From: Planctomycetota bacterium
GTDB taxonomy: Bacteria > Planctomycetota > Planctomycetia > Pirellulales > Thermoguttaceae
DNA length: 34,209 nt
NCBI GenBank assembly: GCA_030611515.1
Contig: JAUWPQ010000012.1
Location: 1 to 34,209 of the forward strand
Direction: 5' to 3'
In this document: positions 28,349 to 34,209 of the stretch, in pieces
Layout of the letters: each line of letters starts with the position of its first letter
How positions within the stretch are numbered: the stretch's first letter is position 1
Translations under genes and position numbers: made by a program
Notes under the pieces: generated by a model
Databases searched by the model: none
Seen by the model: only the letters and a program-made list of their open reading frames with translations
What the model was told of the DNA's origin: nothing

Positions 28349-28870
28349 ATGTCCGATAAAAAACACTCCCCGCGAATCGTTGTCTATCCCGGCTCCTTCG
28401 ACCCGATCACCCTGGGGCATCTCAACGTCATGGAGCGTGTGAGCGGGCTCTTCGACCGGCTGATCATCGGCGTGGGGGTGAACGTCGAAAAGGAAACGCT
28501 CTTTTCTCCTGCCGAACGAAAACAGATGATCCACGAGGTCACCGCACACCTGGAGAACGTCGAGATACGCACTTTTTCCGGGTTGGCCGTGGCGTTTGTC
28601 AAGCAGTGCGGGTCGCGGATCATGGTCCGCGGCGTCCGGCCGATAACCGACATCCCCGCCGAGTTGACGATGATGATGGCCAACCGCCGGCTGGCCCCCG
28701 AGGTGGAGACGCTGTTCATGATCGCCGATGGCGAGTTGGCCCACGTCTCCAGTTCGCTGATCAAGCAGATCGCATCGGTGGCCGACGACGAGGAGTTGTC
28801 CCGGTTCTTGCCTCGCAACGTGGTGCAGCCGCTGCGCGCGCGGATCGAAAAGTTGCACCCACCGAAGTAA
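28349..28870 (+). CDS. coaD: Phosphopantetheine adenylyltransferase
   Basis: A 173-aa nucleotidyltransferase, the penultimate step of CoA synthesis (4'-phosphopantetheine plus ATP to dephospho-CoA). The (T/H)xGH nucleotide loop is TLGH (21-24) in YPGSFDPITLGHLNV. Also seen are MVRGVRPITDIPAELTMMMANRRLAPEVETLFM and the SSS loop HVSSSLIKQIA. I start at ATG for MSDKKHSP; 14 upstream in-frame codons lack family similarity. Length is as usual (about 160-175). Confidence 0.95.
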   Translation: MSDKKHSPRIVVYPGSFDPITLGHLNVMERVSGLFDRLIIGVGVNVEKETLFSPAERKQMIHEVTAHLENVEIRTFSGLAVAFVKQCGSRIMVRGVRPITDIPAELTMMMANRRLAPEVETLFMIADGELAHVSSSLIKQIASVADDEELSRFLPRNVVQPLRARIEKLHPPK

Positions 28871-28936
28871 GGCGGTGATATACGATAAACCGAATGTTTA
28901 TGGCCTTTTCCCCCGAGAACGGTTGCGGAATAAGGA

Positions 28937-29758
28937 TCAGTCGGGCGCAACGGCGACCAACTCACGGCTGACGGTCTCAAAATGTCCGGCCCCCAACGAA
29001 GGCTGCTCCTCGGCATAGCCGACCAGCAGGGCCAGGTCGCAGAGGCGGTTGATGCGCCGGGCTATGCCGTGCGTAAGCTCTTGGAGCGTGGGCACGGCGT
29101 CCGGCTCGACCAGCGAGTGCGCCGCGCCGGCCACCTTCAGCCGATGGTCAACGTAGTCGGCCGTTTCCGGTTGGCTGAACGGCCTGAGGAGACATTTCAC
29201 GCTCAACCGCTCCTCCCACTCGGGCATCCGGTTGATTGTCGGCAGCAAGGAAGGTTGCCCGACCAGCAGCAGCGTCATCGCAGGCGATCCGCCCGGCTCG
29301 AAGTTCAACAGCAGCCGGAGCATCTCGAACGCCTCCGGGCCTTCGAGCAGATGGGCCTCGTCGATGGCGACGACCGTGTGCCGGCCCTTCTCGGCGTTGG
29401 CGGCCAGAAACCGCTCGATCCGCCGCACGCTCGTATGTACGTTGGCCGCATCGGAGATCAGGCCGTTGCCGTCCAACTCGTCGGCCAGATAGGCCAGCAA
29501 TTCGGTGGCGGGCATCTGCGGAAAAACAATATGCACGAAGGGGGCGAAACTCTCGTCCAACGCGCCGCGAAGCATGGTCGTCAACATCGTCTTGCCCGCG
29601 CCCGACGGACCGCACAACAGCGCCGCGCCGCGCCGGTTCTCGACGGCGTAGCGGAGCTTCAACAGCGCCGCCTGATGCGACTCGCCGGGGTAGTAGAACC
29701 GTGGGTCGGCGGCGTTCTCGAACGGCTTCTGCCTCAATCGCCAGTAAGTTTCGTACAT
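28937..29758 (-). CDS. ExeA-like AAA ATPase
   Basis: A 273-aa AAA ATPase of the ExeA/GspA family. Relatives energise secretin assembly or polysaccharide export in the XrtA-type systems. The N-terminal MYETYWRLRQKPFENAADPRFYYPGESH is diagnostic. Walker A GPSGAGKT is at 50-57, and Walker B VVAIDEAH has Asp133-Glu134. The glutamine/arginine segments typical of the AAA fold, such as LLVGQPSLL, are present. The C-terminal ~60 residues form the helical lid. Unlike full ExeA it has no peptidoglycan-binding tail. It is the last gene of a minus-strand group with the CpsD-like protein and a membrane protein. Confidence 0.88.
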   Translation of the reverse strand: MYETYWRLRQKPFENAADPRFYYPGESHQAALLKLRYAVENRRGAALLCGPSGAGKTMLTTMLRGALDESFAPFVHIVFPQMPATELLAYLADELDGNGLISDAANVHTSVRRIERFLAANAEKGRHTVVAIDEAHLLEGPEAFEMLRLLLNFEPGGSPAMTLLLVGQPSLLPTINRMPEWEERLSVKCLLRPFSQPETADYVDHRLKVAGAAHSLVEPDAVPTLQELTHGIARRINRLCDLALLVGYAEEQPSLGAGHFETVSRELVAVAPD

Positions 29759-29784
29759 GGTTCGACGAGTCCTCTATATCGTAG

Positions 29785-29801
29785 GGTGCGTGAAACGCAC
29801 C
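29785..29801 (-). terminator. Hairpin between the CpsD-like and ExeA-like genes
   Basis: GGTGCGT and ACGCACC form a 7-bp stem with a GAA loop, part of a GTAGGGTGCGTGAAACGCACC motif. It sits between two same-strand genes. It could reduce read-through from the CpsD-like gene or be only a dispersed repeat. Confidence 0.35.
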
Positions 29802-29844
29802 GGTAAAAAATGCGACGGTGTACGACTCAACAAAATCAAAATAG

Positions 29845-31050
29845 TTACGTAGCCACGAAGTTCTCGATCATTCCCGCCACGTTGATGTCCGCTTCGGTCA
29901 AACGCCGCTGCATCTCGTTCAGATTTTCCTTCGAGGTGACGCGTCGGTTGTGGACCAACAGGAGGGCGTCGATGTTTCCTTCCGTCGCCCAAGGCGGCGC
30001 GTAGTCGGCAGGGATGCTGTTTTCCAGCGGCCCCAGGTCGACCAAAACCATCTCGTAGTGGTTGCGGAGTTGCTCGATGCACGCGGTCCATTGCGACCAG
30101 TCGCCGGCCGCGTTGTCGTTTCCCTCCACCGTTTCGCGGACGGCCAACAAGGCCAGGTTGCCGTCCGTTGTCTCGACGACCGCTTGATTGAGGTTATTTG
30201 CCTCTTCATTCGAGATTTCGTTCCAGCCGAGCTGCGGCTGCACTCCCAACCGCTTGGCAAGCCGCGGCCGGCTGAGATCGGCATCGACCAGGGCAATTTT
30301 AACTCCTCGTTCCGCCAGCCGGCGCGCCGTGCAGAGCAGCAGCGTGGTGGCGCCCTCGCCCTGGCGACAACCGGCGATGGCCAGCACTTTCCGGCCTTTG
30401 GCGTTTGCGGCCAGCAGGGCGTCGGCCAGCCGGTCCCACTCGCCGGCTGCACGAGAGGTCAAGCGACGGCAAACTCGCGGCCATGTGAACTGATCCACCT
30501 GCCATGCCGGTTGGAAGGGTTCGGGGCTCGGAGTTCGGGACTCGGGGCTCGGAGTTCGGGATTCGGGATTCGGGATTCGGGGTTCGGGGACGGAGGTTTG
30601 GGGTTCGGGTATGGACGGTTGTGGTTCAGGCCCGGGGACCATGTATTTAGGGACCGGACAGACGGCTTCATCTCCAATGGCCCACTCCACGCCGCCGACC
30701 GCCCATTGCCCTAAGCCGACTTCAATGGACGGAAATCCGCCCACCCCATGTTCTTTTTCCTCAACAACAATTCCGCTTTCCAAATTCGACGGTTCCGCTT
30801 GCAGATTCGGCATTTTTTCCAGCGCGGTCAATATGCCGTCTAATCGGTCGAACATCGCTGGGACAACGGCGGGCGCATTATCCACGGCCGCTTGGCCCTT
30901 CTCCCCCGGCATATTTTCCTCGCCCCGATCTACCCCTAAAGGCGATGGACTGTTCTTCGACGTCGGCGCGGCCGGCCGGGGCACGGTTGCCACGGGAGAC
31001 GTGCCTTGTTGCGAGAAAGCCTTAATAAACGCTTGATCGAGTGCTGTCAT
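29845..31050 (-). CDS. CpsD/CapB-like ATPase of the ParA/MinD fold
   Basis: A 401-aa protein related to the ATPase (BY-kinase) domain that regulates exopolysaccharide chain length. The nucleotide-binding core starts at about 220: AIAGCRQGEGATTLLLC (225-240) stands for Walker A, but the invariant lysine after GEG is alanine. ALVDADLSRPRLAKRLG (253-269) stands for Walker A', and MVLVDLGP for Walker B. The N-terminal ~200 residues are low complexity. Residues 139-180 are Pro/Ser/Glu repeats (PNPESRTPSPESRTPSPEP) encoded by a tandem-type DNA repeat (30516-30615), apparently inserted. There is no Tyr-rich tail. The missing lysine casts doubt on kinase activity; a regulatory role is possible. Adjacent to the ExeA-like gene. 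Confidence 0.75.
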   Translation of the reverse strand: MTALDQAFIKAFSQQGTSPVATVPRPAAPTSKNSPSPLGVDRGEENMPGEKGQAAVDNAPAVVPAMFDRLDGILTALEKMPNLQAEPSNLESGIVVEEKEHGVGGFPSIEVGLGQWAVGGVEWAIGDEAVCPVPKYMVPGPEPQPSIPEPQTSVPEPRIPNPESRTPSPESRTPSPEPFQPAWQVDQFTWPRVCRRLTSRAAGEWDRLADALLAANAKGRKVLAIAGCRQGEGATTLLLCTARRLAERGVKIALVDADLSRPRLAKRLGVQPQLGWNEISNEEANNLNQAVVETTDGNLALLAVRETVEGNDNAAGDWSQWTACIEQLRNHYEMVLVDLGPLENSIPADYAPPWATEGNIDALLLVHNRRVTSKENLNEMQRRLTEADINVAGMIENFVAT

Positions 31051-31071
31051 AACGGTTCCTGGCGGCAGGCT

Positions 31072-31686
31072 TTAGTAGGTGTTTGTGTTTTCCCGCGGTC
31101 CCTCCCCCGGACCCTGCGGCACTTTGCCGGAGCGGGCGTCGGCCTGGTATTCAGTTGGGCGAACCGCCATCGGACGATTGACGCCCACGCGCGGTGTCTC
31201 GGGTCCGGCGTAGTTTCGTGGATCGCTCAATTGTGACGGATTCGGCCAACTCGACATCAGAGGCGTCTCGACGGTCGGCTGCGGCTCGTTCTTTATCTTA
31301 CCCTCCAACGGAATTATCTCCGGCGCGGACGCCTGCTCGGGCGTCGCCGAAACCAACGTCATCGGCCGGGGAGCGGGAGCGCGTGCTACCCTGGCCTCGT
31401 CCGGTGTGGCGGAAGTGCCGGCCTGCCATTGCGAAAGCGGATCGACGGCGGATGCCGAATCGGAACCCGCTTCCTTCCGGCCAGAGAAGAAGGGGAGAAC
31501 GGACACTACTATCAGAAACACCGCCAAGCCTGACAGCAACTTGAAGGAAAGCGACTGATTGAGTATCCGGCCGCTTAACGTCGGCAAACTCGTGCCGCCC
31601 TCTTCCTCGATTCGGCTGCCCGTGCCGAAAGTGTTCATGTCTGGAATGCGGGCCAGCACCGTCCAATTCGTTTCCATTCGATCCAT
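31072..31686 (-). CDS. Single-pass membrane protein of the ExeA/CpsD gene group
   Basis: A 204-aa protein with one membrane helix at about 47-69 (SFKLLSGLAVFLIVVSVLPFFSG), a ~46-residue cytoplasmic N-terminus and a Pro/Ser/Thr-rich, apparently disordered, periplasmic tail. GGGGAGG upstream supports the start at MDRMETN; a second ATG three codons on is possible. It begins 22 bp upstream of the CpsD-like gene, so the two are co-transcribed. No domain recognised; the position suggests an envelope-export or polymer-assembly role. Confidence 0.65.
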   Translation of the reverse strand: MDRMETNWTVLARIPDMNTFGTGSRIEEEGGTSLPTLSGRILNQSLSFKLLSGLAVFLIVVSVLPFFSGRKEAGSDSASAVDPLSQWQAGTSATPDEARVARAPAPRPMTLVSATPEQASAPEIIPLEGKIKNEPQPTVETPLMSSWPNPSQLSDPRNYAGPETPRVGVNRPMAVRPTEYQADARSGKVPQGPGEGPRENTNTY

Positions 31687-31946
31687 GCCTTGACTTCCTC
31701 CCCATCGGGTGGTTCAACGCCATACGGCGCGCACCAGTTGACAAGCATATCTGTTATGAGAAGGTATCGGTTCTGATTGCATCGATCTTGAGCATTGGTC
31801 GGATTCCGGCGTTTGGGCAATATGGGCAAGGCTCGGGCGTCTTCCTGCCCCGTTTACCACGGAAGGCCGCTACTGCCGCCGACGTTTGACCGCATCGGGC
31901 AGCACCTCTATACTGCATTTTTGCTCTTGCCAAGTGGAGGTGAAGG

Positions 31947-33254
31947 ATGACTCAGATCGAACGCGCTCGGGCCGGAGAGGCAACGGCGGAAATCGAGGCC
32001 GTCGCCCGCGACGAGCAGATCGATCCGGAAGTGGTTCGCCGGGAGGTGGCCGAAGGGCGAATGGTAATTCCGGCCAACAAAGCCCATCTGGAGAAGGGGC
32101 TAAAGCCTGTCGGAATCGGGGTGGCCGCGAGGACTAAGATCAACGCGAACATCGGCAAGTCGGCCGTATCGAGCGACCCCGGGTGCGAGTTGGAAAAGCT
32201 CTTCACGGCGGTCCGCCACGGGGCGGACACAGTGATGGACCTCTCGACCGGCGAGCAGATAGACTCGGTGCGAAGCCGCATCATCGAGGCCGCCGCTGTG
32301 CCGGTCGGCACGGTGCCGATCTACCAGGTGGCCGAGCAGCTCGACGAGATCGCGGACATGCGGCCGCGTGATTTTCTCGACGTGGTCGAGCAGCAGGCCC
32401 GGCAGGGGGTCGATTACATGACGATCCACGCGGCGTTGCTTCGCGAGCACCTGCCGTTGTGCGAGCGGCGGTTGACCGGCATCGTTAGCCGCGGCGGTTC
32501 GCTGGTGGCCAAGTGGATGGCCGTCCACGGCCGGGAGAACCCGTTCTATACCCACTTCGACGACCTGTGCGAGATCATGCACGAGCACGACGTGACGTGG
32601 AGCATCGGCGACGGGCTACGGCCCGGTTCGATCGCCGACGCCAGCGACGAGGCGCAGTTCGCCGAACTGAAAGTGATGGGCGAGTTGGGCCGCCGCGCCC
32701 GCGAGCGGAACTGCCAGGTGATGATCGAAGGGCCGGGCCATATCCCCATGGACCAGATCGAGCGGAACGTGCGGTTGCAACAGGAGTGGTGCGACGGGGC
32801 GCCGTTCTACGTGCTCGGGCCGATCGTGACCGACGTCGCCCCAGGCTACGACCACATCACCAGCGCCATTGGCGCGGCGATGGCCGCTTGGTACGGCGCG
32901 GCGATGCTCTGCTACGTTACGCCCAAGGAACACCTGGGCCTGCCGAACCTGGAGGACGTGCGCCAGGGTGTGATCGCTTATAAGATTGCGGCCCACGCGG
33001 CCGATCTGGCCCGACATCGCGTCGGCGCCCGCGATCGCGACGACTCGCTCAGCCGTGCCCGATTCGAGTTCGACTGGGCCGAGCAATTCCGTCTGTCGCT
33101 CGATCCCGAGGCCGCCCGGCGGATGCACGACGAGTCATTGCCCGAGCAGGACCACAAAAAATCGCACTATTGCAGCATGTGCGGCCCGAAGTTCTGTTCG
33201 ATGAAGAACACCGAGGAGTTGCGGGCAATGACGCGGGGGAAGGCGGAAGAATAA
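31947..33254 (+). CDS. thiC: Phosphomethylpyrimidine synthase ThiC
   Basis: A 435-aa radical-SAM-type enzyme converting aminoimidazole ribotide to hydroxymethylpyrimidine phosphate in thiamin synthesis. It is the short, archaeal/clostridial-like form, lacking the N-terminal ~200 residues of the E. coli enzyme. Family features are [16 protein letters not shown] at the start, [36 protein letters not shown] and [16 protein letters not shown]. The C-terminal [4Fe-4S] motif is CX2CX4C at Cys409, Cys412 and Cys417. GAGG upstream acts as RBS. The 260-bp upstream gap shows no recognisable TPP riboswitch (THI box), unusual for bacterial thiC. Confidence 0.96.
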   Translation: MTQIERARAGEATAEIEAVARDEQIDPEVVRREVAEGRMVIPANKAHLEKGLKPVGIGVAARTKINANIGKSAVSSDPGCELEKLFTAVRHGADTVMDLSTGEQIDSVRSRIIEAAAVPVGTVPIYQVAEQLDEIADMRPRDFLDVVEQQARQGVDYMTIHAALLREHLPLCERRLTGIVSRGGSLVAKWMAVHGRENPFYTHFDDLCEIMHEHDVTWSIGDGLRPGSIADASDEAQFAELKVMGELGRRARERNCQVMIEGPGHIPMDQIERNVRLQQEWCDGAPFYVLGPIVTDVAPGYDHITSAIGAAMAAWYGAAMLCYVTPKEHLGLPNLEDVRQGVIAYKIAAHAADLARHRVGARDRDDSLSRARFEFDWAEQFRLSLDPEAARRMHDESLPEQDHKKSHYCSMCGPKFCSMKNTEELRAMTRGKAEE

Positions 33255-33277
33255 GCAACAAACATGAAGAACTAACC

Positions 33278-33442
33278 ATGCACAACGATTTTACCGCAAT
33301 TGTCGAGCGGGACGGCAAGTGGTTTATCGCTTACTGTCCCGAGGTACCCGGCGCCAACGGTCAAGGGAGGACCAAGTCTGCTTGCCTGAAGAGCTTGGCA
33401 AAAGCCATCCAACTAATCCGGGAAGACCCGGAAATCAAATAG
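33278..33442 (+). CDS. HicB-like small protein
   Basis: A 54-aa protein resembling the HicB antitoxin fold: DFTAIVERDGKWFIAYCPEVPGANGQGRTKSACLKSLAKAIQLIRED follows the pattern FxxxVExDxxxxxxAYCPELPG...G.T...A...L..A......E. The C-terminal DNA-binding part of a full HicB is absent, and no HicA toxin gene is visible upstream or downstream, so this is an orphan or a type used outside toxin-antitoxin pairs. It is 23 bp downstream of thiC and 18 bp upstream of the DUF1080 gene, so it may share a transcript with them. No strong RBS. Confidence 0.75.
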   Translation: MHNDFTAIVERDGKWFIAYCPEVPGANGQGRTKSACLKSLAKAIQLIREDPEIK

Positions 33443-33460
33443 CCTCACCGGAGTCATATC

Positions 33461-34120
33461 ATGCCTCGAATTTGTATCGCTGTGTTGCTTGTGTTATGTA
33501 CTGTCCCGCTTCGTGCCGATGACGCCCCGGCCGCGGGCCTCTCGCCGGAGGAAGCCAAGGAAGGATTCGTCGGCCTCTTCGACGGCAAAAACCTCGACGG
33601 CTGGCAGGGCGACGTGAAGGGATACGCCGTCGAAGGCGGTGCGATGGTCTGCAAGCCGGGCGGCAATCTCTTCACCAAAAAACAGTACGCAAACTTCATT
33701 CTCCGTTTCGAGTTCAAGCTGCCGCCGGGCGGCAACAACGGCGTCGGCATCCGCATTCCACCGAAGGGGTGGCCCTCCCAATCCGGCATGGAAATCCAAA
33801 TCCTCGACAACAAACACCCGAAGTACAAGGATCTCCAGCCCTATCAGTTTCACGGCTCGATCTACGGCGTCGTGCCGGCCAAACGCGGGTTTCTCAAGCC
33901 CGTCGGGCAGTGGAACCAGCAGGAAATCACGGCCGACGGCAGCCGCATCAAGGTCACGCTGAACGGAACCGTGATCACCGACGCCGACCTGAGTAAGATC
34001 GACAAGACGATGGACGGCCAACCACATCCGGGCCTGCACAACGCCAAGGGCCACATCGTCTGGATCGGCCACGGCGATCCGGTGGCCTTCCGCAACGTGC
34101 GGATCAAGGAGTTGCCGTAG
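33461..34120 (+). CDS. Secreted DUF1080 (3-keto-disaccharide hydrolase-like) protein
   Basis: A 219-aa protein with a signal peptide (MPRICIAVLLVLCTVPLRADD, cleavage expected after LRA) and a concanavalin-like beta-jellyroll of the DUF1080 family, the fold of planctomycete and Bacteroidetes 3-keto-glycoside hydrolases. Motifs are GFVGLFDGKNLDGWQGD near 36-52, NFILRFEFKLPPGGNNGVGIRIP, GMEIQILD and the terminal GDPVAFRNVRIKEL. DUF1080 proteins are very numerous in Planctomycetes. GGAG precedes the ATG. The substrate is not predictable. Confidence 0.9.
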   Translation: MPRICIAVLLVLCTVPLRADDAPAAGLSPEEAKEGFVGLFDGKNLDGWQGDVKGYAVEGGAMVCKPGGNLFTKKQYANFILRFEFKLPPGGNNGVGIRIPPKGWPSQSGMEIQILDNKHPKYKDLQPYQFHGSIYGVVPAKRGFLKPVGQWNQQEITADGSRIKVTLNGTVITDADLSKIDKTMDGQPHPGLHNAKGHIVWIGHGDPVAFRNVRIKELP

Positions 34121-34149
34121 GGCGTATCCGTTTCAACTGAACATTGACC

Positions 34150-34209
34150 GTGTAGCGGGCGGGCTTGCCCGCCGTTTGATTTCCTCAAAACAGAAAAACG
34201 GCGGGCAAG
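34150..34209. repeat. Partial hairpin repeat at the window edge
   Basis: GCGGGCGGGCTTGCCCGCCG forms a hairpin, followed by AAAACGGCGGGCAAG, likely the other arm of a foldback cut by the window end. A related half-unit stands at about 6836-6860. Confidence 0.5.

Noticed and set aside
33278..33442. Complete HicAB toxin-antitoxin system
   Set aside because: No HicA-like frame upstream or downstream, and the HicB-like protein lacks a DNA-binding end.

Overview
The window reads as chromosomal DNA from a planctomycete, probably in or near Pirellulales. This rests on gene content (a GYF/HEAT-repeat membrane protein, a Ser/Thr kinase with a C-terminal membrane anchor, a DUF1080 protein, ExbB/ExbD-like clusters with coiled coils, many short lipoprotein or membrane orphans) and on GC-rich sequence full of short foldback repeats. 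No 16S rRNA is present, so the assignment is an inference.

Layout. 1-1313: the end of an integrated element whose tyrosine integrase runs into a tRNA-Glu(CTC) gene; the rest of the element lies to the left of the window. 1382-2965: Ser/Thr kinase (-). 3576-7883: a three-gene cluster with one MotA/TolQ/ExbB-like channel and two ExbD-like coiled-coil partners. 7962-12656 (-): larB, a GYF-TM-HEAT protein and a zinc-ribbon/PH-domain membrane protein. 13181-16474 (+): Xaa-Pro peptidase, accB and accC, the usual peptidase-biotin carboxylase grouping. 16475-19880: a visibly less GC-rich block of six unrecognised or barely recognised genes, bounded by two near-identical 21-bp direct repeats. 20070-25975: PPi-type phosphofructokinase, CyuA-like cysteine desulfidase (-), cupin epimerase-like protein, small lipoprotein, RluB-like pseudouridine synthase, PyrK. 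26014-28126 (-): rpsT, a TPR protein and a 60-aa membrane protein. 28349: coaD. 28937-31686 (-): an ExeA-like ATPase, a CpsD-like ATPase and a single-pass membrane protein, probably one envelope or polysaccharide export operon. 31947-34120 (+): thiC, a HicB-like small protein and a secreted DUF1080 protein.

Housekeeping functions: fatty-acid precursor synthesis (AccB/AccC), CoA (CoaD), pyrimidines (PyrK), thiamin (ThiC), translation (S20, RluB, tRNA-Glu), glycolysis (PFK), sulfur/cysteine catabolism (CyuA) and nickel-pincer cofactor (LarB).

The strongest non-routine signals are: (1) the ExbB plus dual ExbD-like cluster, in which one partner carries two copies of the ExbD-like domain; (2) the orphan block at 16.5-19.9 kb; (3) several families of foldback repeats, one with a nested insertion and one lying in frame inside a gene. 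Repeat-derived, low-complexity sequence fills interdomain linkers in at least three genes (4793-6781, larB, the CpsD-like gene).
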